DNA from: a virus
DNA: 41,914 nt
IMG/VR virus record: IMGVR_UViG_3300025853_000198
Location: 1 to 41,914 of that record
Reading direction: 5' to 3' (one strand)
A program made the translations under genes and the position numbers. Under the pieces are notes generated by a model. That model was not told the origin of the DNA, did not search any database, and saw only the letters and a list, made by a program, of their open reading frames with translations. Positions 32,568 through 40,457 of the stretch are shown one piece after another (position 1 is the stretch's first letter; each line of letters opens with the position of its first letter).

Positions 32568-34448
32568 TCATAACCAGTGGTCTCCTACATCCATGTCTGC
32601 CTTCAGTGGAACGCACATATCCACACAGGTTTCCATGACTCGTTTTATTTGTCCTGCTTGTTCTTCATCAACGACCGGACAGTTTAGTTCGTCGTGAACA
32701 GTCATATACGGAACAATGTCAAGTTCTTTCCGTACAGTAATAATCGCCCGCTTCATCATATCAGCAGCACTTCCTTGGATTAGTGCATTCAACGCCTTGA
32801 ATGACCAAGCACGTTGCACTGGAACATTTCCAAACGAGTGTTTGTTTTTCGATGGTGCCCGTCGATCATCAAAAGCACGCGGCTCCCAATAATTGAAGTG
32901 TCGCCGTCGGCCCTCAAGAGTGCGAATCCACCCTCTCGACGAAGCCCTGGACATGCAGAGCTCTGCCATTTGCTTAACGAACGGAACCTTATCGTTGAAT
33001 TCCTCAATGATCTCTTTAGCTTCAGCCAGGGGCTTGTTGAGCTTACTTGCCATCTTTTCTCCACCCATGCCGTAGCATAACCCCAGATACATGTCTTTGG
33101 CTACGCGACGAGATACACCAGCAGCCTCAACGAGATACTGGTAGAAGTCCATATCTGGATTGTCACGATATTGTTTTGCTGCATCCTCCGCTCCCTCCAT
33201 CTTGCACATAGTAGCGAAGTGCGTAAGTATTCGTGGCTCTTGTTGACTGTAGTCGAGCTTCGCCCACATCATTCCTTTGTCGGCGATAAACATACTTCGA
33301 ATGAGTCTTCCTTCCACATTGGTTCCACCGTCACGGGATTTTTCAGATGGAAACTGTTGCGCATTAGGCTGCTTTGACGCCATACGACCTGTCCTGGTCC
33401 CGCCGTCATCGGACTTGAGTTGTACCCAGTTGGGATGGATTCTACCATTAATGAGATTGCCGCGTATCCATCCGTCAAGGCAAGTGTGTCGCATACGGTT
33501 AACATGTCGAATTCGTTTAATATCGTTAAGCAGCGGGTGATCTTGCTGCATGATAAACTCCTTAGTAATACTCGCATTTCCTTTGGCGGTAAAAGGGTAT
33601 CGAACGCCGTTCTCATCGCATAGTTGTGCAATGCTTGGAGTTGACCATTCGTCAACCTGAGCTCCCCATTCGCGTAAGAAATGTAAGCGTAGCTCGTTTT
33701 CCTCTTCGATGAGGTTGTCTGATACTTGCTTTGCTTTTTCTTCATCAATAGGTATTCCTTTCAGTCGCATTTCCAATAGTATTGGCAACAACTCGCATTC
33801 CATTTGGAAGATGTCTTCCAAGTCTTCTGATTTCAGAATAGGCGACATTTTCTCGAAGATCAAGACTGGCGCTTGAGCATCCCATTCTGCGTATGGTCCC
33901 ACATATTGTGGAGGTAACTTCCACATCTCTCGCTTAGGATCAACACCCCAGGCAGATGCTGCTTCTTTTAGTAGATCTTCTGCTTTATTTGACCCAAGAT
34001 ACCGTTGACATAGTCTCCCGAGACTGTATCCCCGTTCATCTTCTTCATCGATGAGCGCTCCAGCAATCTGTATGTCAATGATCCGGCGTTTGCACGTAAC
34101 TCCAATAGATTCAAGTGCTTCCAGATCATATCCCAAGTTGGCACCGCAGATGTACTTATTAGGATCTCCGAGCAGATCAGAAAGGTATCTGGTAACCTGA
34201 TCTCGGTCCATTCGAAGATTATGGAATTCTGAGATTGGGAAGTACCATCCACGATCGCGAGTCCCAACGCTGATACCTGAGACTGTCGCATCACCTCGAC
34301 AGAATCCTGGACCATCTGTTGTAAGTCGTGGGTCTTTAGTTTCGGTATCAAGCCCAATGATAGCTTCTGATGAAAGGTTTGGGAAGTCCAATGGGATTGC
34401 CCAATCTGATCCTGGTTTGAAGAAGACGTCTTGCACATATTCAGACAT
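32568..34448 (-). CDS. Family A DNA polymerase with 3'-5' exonuclease
   Basis: 626 codons. The proofreading exonuclease has DTE (residues 34-36), ANLGYDLEAL and YAEWDA. Polymerase motif A is AKLDYSQQEPRIL, motif B RRVAKDMYLGLCYGMGG and motif C TVHDELN. All catalytic carboxylates are present, so it should be a full replicative enzyme. Starts 8 bases within the dCMP deaminase gene. Confidence 0.95.
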   Translation of the reverse strand: MSEYVQDVFFKPGSDWAIPLDFPNLSSEAIIGLDTETKDPRLTTDGPGFCRGDATVSGISVGTRDRGWYFPISEFHNLRMDRDQVTRYLSDLLGDPNKYICGANLGYDLEALESIGVTCKRRIIDIQIAGALIDEEDERGYSLGRLCQRYLGSNKAEDLLKEAASAWGVDPKREMWKLPPQYVGPYAEWDAQAPVLIFEKMSPILKSEDLEDIFQMECELLPILLEMRLKGIPIDEEKAKQVSDNLIEEENELRLHFLREWGAQVDEWSTPSIAQLCDENGVRYPFTAKGNASITKEFIMQQDHPLLNDIKRIRHVNRMRHTCLDGWIRGNLINGRIHPNWVQLKSDDGGTRTGRMASKQPNAQQFPSEKSRDGGTNVEGRLIRSMFIADKGMMWAKLDYSQQEPRILTHFATMCKMEGAEDAAKQYRDNPDMDFYQYLVEAAGVSRRVAKDMYLGLCYGMGGEKMASKLNKPLAEAKEIIEEFNDKVPFVKQMAELCMSRASSRGWIRTLEGRRRHFNYWEPRAFDDRRAPSKNKHSFGNVPVQRAWSFKALNALIQGSAADMMKRAIITVRKELDIVPYMTVHDELNCPVVDEEQAGQIKRVMETCVDMCVPLKADMDVGDHWL

Positions 34449-34866
34449 GTTGTTCCATGGTTAAATTGTATACTTTTGCGATGCGGAGTGTTTTGTCGAG
34501 ATCATCAGTCTCGTAGCCTGTCCTATATAAAACCCGCTTGATTCCAAGAGCTAACAACAGTATGCAGCATGATGGGCATGGGCGAGTTGTGGTAGCCACT
34601 GTTTCTGCCTCACCTCGTTTGATAAGAGCAGCCAGGTTTTGTTCAGCGTGAATCATGTAGTCACGTCTGAAGTTTCTGTCTTCCCAATACTTCTTCGGTA
34701 TTTCCATACCTGTTGGAAGACCGTTGTATGAAGTAGCTATAACACGCCACTCTTTTGTGAGAGCCACAGCACCGACTTTGCGGTACGGGTCTTCAGACCG
34801 CAAAGCAGCTGTTTCAGCTAGCCGTAAGGCGTAGTCAATTTTACTTATTCTAGAACTATTTTCCAT
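34441..34866 (-). CDS. dCMP deaminase
   Basis: 141 codons. Zinc site HAEQN (His73, Glu75) and PCPSC (Cys97, Cys100), with an early GAVALTKEWRVIATSYNGLP. It converts dCMP to dUMP, feeding dTMP synthesis. It overlaps the dCMP-hydroxymethylase-like gene by 22 bases, so the two enzymes that compete for dCMP are probably expressed together. Confidence 0.92.
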   Translation of the reverse strand: MENSSRISKIDYALRLAETAALRSEDPYRKVGAVALTKEWRVIATSYNGLPTGMEIPKKYWEDRNFRRDYMIHAEQNLAALIKRGEAETVATTTRPCPSCCILLLALGIKRVLYRTGYETDDLDKTLRIAKVYNLTMEQHV

Positions 34867-35624
34867 GGCTCCCTCCTTCCTACTTCTTCGTTTGCTTTGT
34901 AATCCAACCAGTGTATGAATTCCCCTGGAGAACTAAATAAATCTGGTGTCAATCTATCTGGGCTCGTGAATTCATCGCAGTCGTACATTTGGTTGTTGAT
35001 GTCTCCGTCATGAGTGGTATACAGGTGTCGATTACCTGCGAATATACCTACTTCGCCTGTTGTCAAGTTACTATAACCTTCTTGCCGCAGTTTAATTGCT
35101 AGCATAGTGGCGATGCATGAGAAGTTGAACATGTCATAAGGCAGTCCAACCCAGACGTCAGAACTACGCATGTTAACTGTGGTTTCTAGCTTGTCGTTAA
35201 CGATCTCAAACTGCATTGAGATGGTGCATGGTATGTCTAAGCTATTAGCTGGGCGTGGCTGCCAGATAGTAACAACTGCTTGTCTCGTTTCTGGGCTCTT
35301 GATTAGTAGATTGGTGAGCCACCGCCATTGTTGCATAATGTGCGGTCCGTAAGCGCCCATAAAGGCGTGTTCGTTGTCGGAATACTGCCCCATGAATTCT
35401 GGCATTGATTCCACATCGTTTCTTCCAGCGCAAGTCCAATAGGCTTCTCGCACCATGAAGTTGTAATTCAGGTTTCTGAATGAGCTTAGCACAACAGGCT
35501 GTTGTGCATCATATACTAATAAATGCCGGCGAGCAACTTGGGCATCACCGTTTCTAGTAGACTCGTACTCTCCGTTTTCCCAGACGTGTTTTAACGTCGA
35601 TAACCAGGCGTCAGTTGCATTCAT
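34845..35624 (-). CDS. dCMP hydroxymethylase-like (thymidylate synthase family)
   Basis: 259 codons. Thymidylate synthase fold: TRQAVVTIWQP, catalytic Cys133 in LDIPCTISMQF, phosphate-binding Arg153 and Asp156 in NMRSSDVWVGLPYD. Position 164, 31 residues after the catalytic Cys, is Asp. In thymidylate synthases this residue is Asn and selects dUMP (E. coli Asn177); T4 dCMP hydroxymethylase has Asp there. The usual PCH is PCT. So the enzyme likely modifies dCMP at C5 (hydroxymethyl, or methyl as in some phages). Coupled to both neighbours by overlaps. Confidence 0.8.
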   Translation of the reverse strand: MNATDAWLSTLKHVWENGEYESTRNGDAQVARRHLLVYDAQQPVVLSSFRNLNYNFMVREAYWTCAGRNDVESMPEFMGQYSDNEHAFMGAYGPHIMQQWRWLTNLLIKSPETRQAVVTIWQPRPANSLDIPCTISMQFEIVNDKLETTVNMRSSDVWVGLPYDMFNFSCIATMLAIKLRQEGYSNLTTGEVGIFAGNRHLYTTHDGDINNQMYDCDEFTSPDRLTPDLFSSPGEFIHWLDYKANEEVGRREPWKIVLE

Positions 35625-36142
35625 ATTACTTCCTCACATAGTATAGCAGTTGCTTGTTGTATTGCTGTTTTACGCTCATTCATCGGGATTGAAAATAGAA
35701 CCCCTTGGAATAGTGAAGAACAAATACGAACAAACTCTTCAGGTTTAAAGCGACGTTTCGCTCGCTGTGATCTGTTCCATTCTGACCCGTAAACACAATG
35801 ACGCAGGGCTTTTGCGATTAACGTTAGCGCTTGGCTTCTACGAAAGCGTTCACAGTTCACCATATCCAGTTCGTGTTCCACATGAATTTCCATTCCAGAG
35901 ATTTTGTACTTGGAACAGAGATCTTCGACACAAAGAAGCGTATTCAGACAAAAAGCTGCTTTAGCTTCATTGCGGTGTTCTGGGCAATCAATATTGTCTA
36001 GTTGGTACGCGGCTATTAGGAACCGTCGTTCCCATGGCTGAGGTAACCGCCCAGATTGATTATACCTTCGGGCCCAAGCGACCAAGTCCAACAAATTAGT
36101 GGACTTGGTCGCCCGGGGCATTGCTTGCTCGGAAAAGATCAT
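35621..36142 (-). CDS. Hypothetical protein in nucleotide-metabolism operon
   Basis: 173 codons, coupled by ATGA to the MazG-like gene upstream and by 4 bases to the hydroxymethylase-like gene downstream. Mainly helical, with conserved-looking cysteines (NIDCPEHRNEAKAAFCLNTL). No family recognised. The operon position suggests a role with the modified-nucleotide enzymes, but nothing in the sequence proves it. Confidence 0.65.
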   Translation of the reverse strand: MIFSEQAMPRATKSTNLLDLVAWARRYNQSGRLPQPWERRFLIAAYQLDNIDCPEHRNEAKAAFCLNTLLCVEDLCSKYKISGMEIHVEHELDMVNCERFRRSQALTLIAKALRHCVYGSEWNRSQRAKRRFKPEEFVRICSSLFQGVLFSIPMNERKTAIQQATAILCEEVI

Positions 36143-36681
36143 TTGACGAGATCTCCTAGGTTAGGTGCCTCCCAGCCCTCTGGTTTTACCACGTCGAACT
36201 CGCCTCCGCGATCTGATCCTTCTCCTTTTGAGATGACTTTCTGCATGTTGGCTTTGTGGACACGCCGCCAAGCCTCCGGGAAGTTAAACCCATGTAGATA
36301 CACTGTGCCGATGGCGAAGTACACCAGGTCGACAAGTGCGTCAAGGATCTCTTCCTTGTTGCCACTCTCAACAGCTTCCTTGTACTCGCCCAGCTCTTCG
36401 GCCATAGTGATCTCACGAAACTCTTGGAGATCTTCAGGCAGCAAACGACCAGGCCCAGTATACTCACGCAAGAACTTCTCGTGGAAGCACTTGATGTCGT
36501 CCCACATATCTTGGCTGAACTCGTTAGTTGGCGTCGAGCCAAACCGGTGGATCAACTCAGCAATGCCACGAATCATCATACCTTCACCGGTCTCATATTG
36601 CGGATCTTTGTGTTGGAGTCCGTTGATTCGAATATATGCCAAGCGGTCAAGCAAGGCCCTGTGAATTTGGTCTACTTTCAT
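36139..36681 (-). CDS. MazG-like nucleoside triphosphate pyrophosphohydrolase
   Basis: 180 codons. The helical metal-binding pattern AEELGEYKEAVESGNKEEIL, then DALVDLVYFAIGTVYLHG, is that of MazG/PRA-PH all-alpha pyrophosphatases, and the tail has KVISKGEGSD. Probably hydrolyses an NTP or dNTP to the monophosphate; next to dCMP-using enzymes it might supply or clear dCTP, but substrate is not readable. Confidence 0.8.
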   Translation of the reverse strand: MKVDQIHRALLDRLAYIRINGLQHKDPQYETGEGMMIRGIAELIHRFGSTPTNEFSQDMWDDIKCFHEKFLREYTGPGRLLPEDLQEFREITMAEELGEYKEAVESGNKEEILDALVDLVYFAIGTVYLHGFNFPEAWRRVHKANMQKVISKGEGSDRGGEFDVVKPEGWEAPNLGDLVK

Positions 36682-36682
36682 A

Positions 36683-37531
36683 TTAGTTGATTTTCATATC
36701 TGCCCAGTTTTCAGACGATCCCCAAGGACGTTCCTCGTCACGGAAGCCATTGGGAAATTGTTTTTCGTAGTTATCACCTTGGATTGGACTCAGCTCCCAA
36801 AGGGCATTACGAGACCCCTGGGGATAGAGTGGAGCAAGGACGCAGGACAAAAAGTTCGTGTCGTAATACTCTCTCAGGCGTTTGAATACTTGGATTTCGT
36901 GCTCATCCAAGAGATGTTGATAATCCCGTATAGATGCGAAGGTTCCGTGAACCGCTTCAATAGCGAATCCATGTTCTTCGAATACGGCACCCAGGGCCTC
37001 ATAGCGCATCTCGTTTACATGGTTTCCTGCACATGACTTCCGATCCCAGCAAGGAGTGCTGATGAAGATAGATCCAGTTGGTTTGATCAACCGCATCATT
37101 TCATCGAGCATCTTATGCATGAGCTCTGGTTCGACATGTTCAAGCACTTCGAATGAGGTGATCAGGTCGAATGATTCAGCATCCTCTTCGATGTCTACTT
37201 GACCGAAAGCGCACTGCTCCTTCAGTTCAAGTGGCCACGATCCAGTGTGGAATACTTGCTTGGCTTCGTCTTTGACTCGACCAGCATCGATACCGAGATA
37301 CCTTGCTGGCTTCATTTTCATTGAGTAAAGCATCTTCGCCATTGGAAGCTCTTTACCACAACCGACGTCCAGTATGTTGGCTGTTGCCCACGTCTTCTTG
37401 GCCATCAACCGTTTACAGACGTGTGACCACCGCATACAGTGGGCAATGTAATCGCGATGGATAAATCCTCGCTCCTCTGCGTTCTCCAGTGAGAGATACG
37501 TCTTGTCTATTGTTTTTCCTAGTTTGTTCAT
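36683..37531 (-). CDS. Class I SAM-dependent methyltransferase
   Basis: 282 codons from ATG 37531 (a TTG seven codons earlier is less likely). Motif I ILDVGCGKELP near residue 55, acidic motif II YLGIDAGR, and DLITSFEVLEHVEPELMHKM, typical of methyltransferases acting on small molecules, RNA, or lipid/glycan. It lacks the catalytic signatures of DNA C5 or N6 methyltransferases. A modification function in host takeover or nucleobase hypermodification cannot be decided. Confidence 0.78.
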   Translation of the reverse strand: MNKLGKTIDKTYLSLENAEERGFIHRDYIAHCMRWSHVCKRLMAKKTWATANILDVGCGKELPMAKMLYSMKMKPARYLGIDAGRVKDEAKQVFHTGSWPLELKEQCAFGQVDIEEDAESFDLITSFEVLEHVEPELMHKMLDEMMRLIKPTGSIFISTPCWDRKSCAGNHVNEMRYEALGAVFEEHGFAIEAVHGTFASIRDYQHLLDEHEIQVFKRLREYYDTNFLSCVLAPLYPQGSRNALWELSPIQGDNYEKQFPNGFRDEERPWGSSENWADMKIN

Positions 37532-37602
37532 AGTACCGCTTTTTAGTTTCAATCAGCGTAAGTATTATATTACGGATATGTATTTCTGTAAACCGAATTG
37601 TT

Positions 37603-38523
37603 TCACATATCGTCTACGTGCCTTTCTCCAACGAACACAGGCGTGCGGGGCTTATTTTTGGTGCCGTACGGTTTGTATTCGACTGTCACAAGTCGATCTT
37701 TATACCACGACTGGTGAAGCCAAATCTGTTTTCGCATAGCATCGTCAAAACCAGTTCCAACTTGGAATGGCTCGAACTCGCCAGCTATGTCTTCGACAAC
37801 CAAAGCGCCAAGCGTATTCATGCCGACCATGTTTTCTTTCTTAGTTGAACGTTCCATATAACCAAGAGCATTAGTCTCTGCTTCGTTTGCATTGTGCATC
37901 TTCTCAGTGAAGCCAATAATTCGACACTCAATGCGCCTTTTATCTACTATTTTGAGAAGCCACCCTTGTTTGTAAGTGCTGCGACCGAACTTGTATGGTC
38001 CTTCGGGATGTCGGACACAAGCTCCTTCATAACCTTCTTTCGCCCATTGGTCACACCATTCAAGAAGGTTTTCAGGTGAGAAGACTTTCAGCTGTGGGAT
38101 GCAGACTAGCCATTCTGGTCTTTTATAGCACACTTCTTCGAGAATTTGCAATCGCTGGCTGAAGGTGCGTCTTTCATCTTCAAAGTAATCAAAAACGTGG
38201 TATTCGAAGTCAGGCATTCCGCCATGAGCCATAACTTGTGACTGCACACTTTGGAAGTTCCCTCCTTTAATAACGATCTCTCCATCGAGATACGGCGGCA
38301 ACTGCCCCACTGTCTGATAGATGTGGTTGTTAGGGATTGATTTAAGACTCCTGCTAGATGGCGCACAACGAAGCCCTGGACCACCTGGTTGATTCATTGT
38401 CAGGCATCGTATGCCGTCGAGTTTTGGTGAGGCGATTACTGGGTATGCCAGGGATTCGATGTATTCATCGAACGGCATTTCTTTTGGTTGCTGTGCCGCC
38501 AGCATTGGTTTGAATGCTTTCAT
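37603..38523 (-). CDS. ATP-dependent DNA ligase
   Basis: 306 codons. Nucleotidyl-transfer motif I SPKLDGIRC with Lys34; motif III and IV regions FEYHVFDYFED and YEGACVRHPEGPYKFGRSTY; motif V WLLKIVDKRRIEC. Short phage-type ligase with an OB domain at the end, sealing nicks during replication and repair. R element copy 2 lies just upstream. Confidence 0.92.
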   Translation of the reverse strand: MKAFKPMLAAQQPKEMPFDEYIESLAYPVIASPKLDGIRCLTMNQPGGPGLRCAPSSRSLKSIPNNHIYQTVGQLPPYLDGEIVIKGGNFQSVQSQVMAHGGMPDFEYHVFDYFEDERRTFSQRLQILEEVCYKRPEWLVCIPQLKVFSPENLLEWCDQWAKEGYEGACVRHPEGPYKFGRSTYKQGWLLKIVDKRRIECRIIGFTEKMHNANEAETNALGYMERSTKKENMVGMNTLGALVVEDIAGEFEPFQVGTGFDDAMRKQIWLHQSWYKDRLVTVEYKPYGTKNKPRTPVFVGERHVDDM

Positions 38524-38537
38524 TTCAAGACTGATTT

Positions 38538-38628
38538 GTCATAAACTTATAACGGGTTTGATCCCTAGGTCATTCCTAGGGACATTTCGAGATATTTTCA
38601 ATGATATATCATATTAAGAAAAATCCCC
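38538..38628 (+). repeat. R element copy 2
   Basis: Core TATAACGGGTTTGATCCC plus TAGG (38548-38569), then a perfect hairpin CCCTAGG-TCATT-CCTAGGG. The 90-base similarity to 15991-16081 extends to the final CCCC. Located just upstream of the ligase start but oriented towards the + strand, opposite to flanking genes. Confidence 0.8.
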
Positions 38629-38638
38629 GAATTTTGAG

Positions 38639-39178
38639 TCAATCAAACCATTCAGGTGTGGGGCGTTTAGACCAGACCATACTGAATCGATTCTGTTTAG
38701 TCTTGTAGAAAGAACGGTAGGATTGAATTGGGTCTGGTCCCATGCATTCTGGATTAGAACCCATCGCCAAACGGAATGGAGTCATTCCTGCAATTGGTAT
38801 TGAATTTGGGCAATCTGCAAGGGCATTGATAAGCTTGGTCTCAGTGACATGAGTTTTTCCGTATCGATAAGTGTACTCCTCACACAAAGCGACAAAGAGT
38901 TTAAAATGCCAATAGTAATTGTCACTGCTTTCTCTTGTCCAAATCGTGCAAGGATGGTTCATGTGGACTGCCTGATACATTTGATTCTCACGATCATCAG
39001 GCAGAACCCATGTTCTATGGTTGCGACCATTGCGAACCTGAATTTGCTCAGTGCCATCCAGCATACGATGAGCAGTAGATAGCATCTGAGCAGATTCTAG
39101 GATCATCTTGACAACGTGCTTGTCACAGTGTTCACGGGCAGCAATCACAGGGTTTTCATTTAAGACAAAGATGTTCAT
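38639..39178 (-). CDS. Pyrimidine-dimer DNA glycosylase-like protein
   Basis: 179 codons. MNIFVLNENPVIAAREHCDK and HVVKMILESAQMLSTAHR, then NHPCTIWTRESSDNYYWHFK and a late TPFRLAMGSNPE, match the phage family related to T4 endonuclease V (pyrimidine-dimer excision). Such proteins recognise damaged DNA; whether this diverged member keeps activity is unknown. Confidence 0.78.
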   Translation of the reverse strand: MNIFVLNENPVIAAREHCDKHVVKMILESAQMLSTAHRMLDGTEQIQVRNGRNHRTWVLPDDRENQMYQAVHMNHPCTIWTRESSDNYYWHFKLFVALCEEYTYRYGKTHVTETKLINALADCPNSIPIAGMTPFRLAMGSNPECMGPDPIQSYRSFYKTKQNRFSMVWSKRPTPEWFD

Positions 39179-39196
39179 AATAAAAAGAGGCTTACA

Positions 39197-39382
39197 CTAC
39201 TTAATCGGGTCGTATTCTAAGTTAAGGTCCAACAAATTCTTGTATCGTCTGGTGCGTTGGCATGCGCCGCAGGTTACTTTATTTAGTTCACGTCTTGATG
39301 TGGGGTGGAACTGGGGCATGGGCAAGTTAAGGCCACAAGCACTGGTGTTTTGTGAGTATTTCGATTTTAAGTGTATTTTCAT
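39197..39382 (-). CDS. Small zinc-ribbon-like protein
   Basis: 61 codons. MKIHLKSKYSQNTSACGLNL and VTCGACQRTRRYKNLL give a CxxC and one further Cys, a pattern typical of tiny phage zinc-finger proteins. Lies 18 bases before the glycosylase-like gene in the same operon. Confidence 0.6.
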   Translation of the reverse strand: MKIHLKSKYSQNTSACGLNLPMPQFHPTSRRELNKVTCGACQRTRRYKNLLDLNLEYDPIK

Positions 39383-39408
39383 ATCGCTAACCTTGTGTAG
39401 AGACTAAG

Positions 39409-39440
39409 AAGGGGAGAGCAACCGAAATTACTCTCCCCTT
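39409..39440 (-). terminator. Terminator-like hairpin
   Basis: AAGGGGAGAG and CTCTCCCCTT form a 10-bp stem after the gene at 39456; the - strand tail is pyrimidine-rich but has only a short T-run. Confidence 0.65.
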
Positions 39441-39455
39441 CCAGCACCCGCAGAA

Positions 39456-39767
39456 TTACTTCTGCACTTTCACGAAACCATGGTCCGTCAAGCGCTTCTG
39501 ATAGTAGCTCAGAATGCGGCCGATGGGTTGTTTCGTGGTGATCACCTTTTCCGCCTGGGCGAGCAAGGCTTCGCGCGTAATACCACCGCCGCCAGCCTTT
39601 TTGATCAGCTCTTTGATCTGCTCAGCCTGGGGCGGGAGCTTGTGGTCCTTGTTTTCACCGACATAGATGAACTTGTCTTGAGCTCCGCCGGTTTCCCGCT
39701 TTTTGCCACCTTCCTTGTTGGGAGTCGGGTTGGTGGGTGCCGCTTTCTTTTCCGTTTTTTCTGACAT
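39456..39767 (-). CDS. Small basic protein with C-terminal winged-helix-like motif
   Basis: 103 codons. Lys/Pro-rich, disordered N terminus (EKKAAPTNPTPNKEGGKKRE), then a compact domain ending TKQPIGRILSYYQKRLTDHG. The RIxxYY pattern recurs at the end of the protein encoded at 41299, so the two may share a small nucleic-acid-binding domain. Has its own terminator; probably an early gene. Confidence 0.6.
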   Translation of the reverse strand: MSEKTEKKAAPTNPTPNKEGGKKRETGGAQDKFIYVGENKDHKLPPQAEQIKELIKKAGGGGITREALLAQAEKVITTKQPIGRILSYYQKRLTDHGFVKVQK

Positions 39768-39870
39768 GATGTTATCTACTTACTTGGTTTTTGTTGGTGT
39801 GCTCTCGCACGTTGTGTTAACAGAATAAGTGTAACATATTACATACACCCTGTAAACCGGATAAATGCAT
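39768..39870. promoter_or_regulatory. Intergenic region with TGTAA dyad
   Basis: Contains TGTAACATATTACA (39830-39843), an inverted repeat with 5-base arms, between two leftward genes. Probably a regulatory site for the gene at 39456. Confidence 0.35.
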
Positions 39871-40218
39871 TTATTCACTGGCATTTTCGAGTACGCTCTC
39901 CAGTATGGATTGCCAGGCTTGTGAATGTTTCTTGTACTGCGGATTGATCATGAAGCAAGTTATGATCTCGCTTCCAGCATATACTAATATGCCCATCGTT
40001 TCTAGATATAGCAGGCATATCTCTAGCTTCGACTTTTTCGTCTTATACCACATACCGAAGAAGCATGAATGAATTTCCGCGTTTTGAAAATTGCTTAGCA
40101 GTGTTTCTTCGGTTATCTCTATTTGAGCGGCATGTCTATCTGGTTTCTTTTTGAAGACACTAAGCATCGCATCGCGCATTTTTTCGGGTGTGAGTGGTCC
40201 AACCATTATTGTATTCAT
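39871..40218 (-). CDS. Hypothetical early protein
   Basis: 115 codons, MNTIMVGPLTPEKMRDAMLS at the start and a helical end. Two hydrophobic stretches (LEICLLYLETMGILVYAGSE) could be core strands rather than membrane segments. No family recognised. It lies downstream of a terminator, so it should have its own promoter. Confidence 0.55.
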   Translation of the reverse strand: MNTIMVGPLTPEKMRDAMLSVFKKKPDRHAAQIEITEETLLSNFQNAEIHSCFFGMWYKTKKSKLEICLLYLETMGILVYAGSEIITCFMINPQYKKHSQAWQSILESVLENASE

Positions 40219-40270
40219 TTTGACTAGTTTTCGTGGAACGTGTGCAGTCTACTGGTTTGCTTTAGGTATT

Positions 40271-40301
40271 AAAAAAACCCCGGTCTGTTTAAAGACCGGG
40301 G
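40271..40301 (-). terminator. Strong rho-independent terminator
   Basis: CCCCGGTCT and AGACCGGGG form a 9-bp stem with a T7 run on the - strand side. It ends the unit containing the DUF932 gene and the small membrane ORF. Confidence 0.88.
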
Positions 40302-40307
40302 CTGTGT

Positions 40308-40457
40308 TTATCGGAAGTATTTTCTCACCAGGCAGGTAATGACGTATGCCAGTAAAGGTGACACCATAATGGCGATTGATTTTAGTTTTGCATCACGTGA
40401 TCTTTTTGCTCGTATCTGGTAAGACTTCAGTTCTTGAAGCTTTCGGCCAGATCCCAT
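40308..40457 (-). CDS. Small overlapping membrane protein, 49 codons
   Basis: ATG at 40457 lies inside the end of the DUF932 gene in another frame, and the stop is immediately before the terminator stem, leaving no unused sequence. A basic N terminus (KLQELKSYQIRAKRSRDAKL) precedes one membrane helix (IAIMVSPLLAYVITCLV) and RKYFR. No Shine-Dalgarno site is obvious, so translation would depend on coupling. Function unknown. Confidence 0.5.
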   Translation of the reverse strand: MGSGRKLQELKSYQIRAKRSRDAKLKSIAIMVSPLLAYVITCLVRKYFR

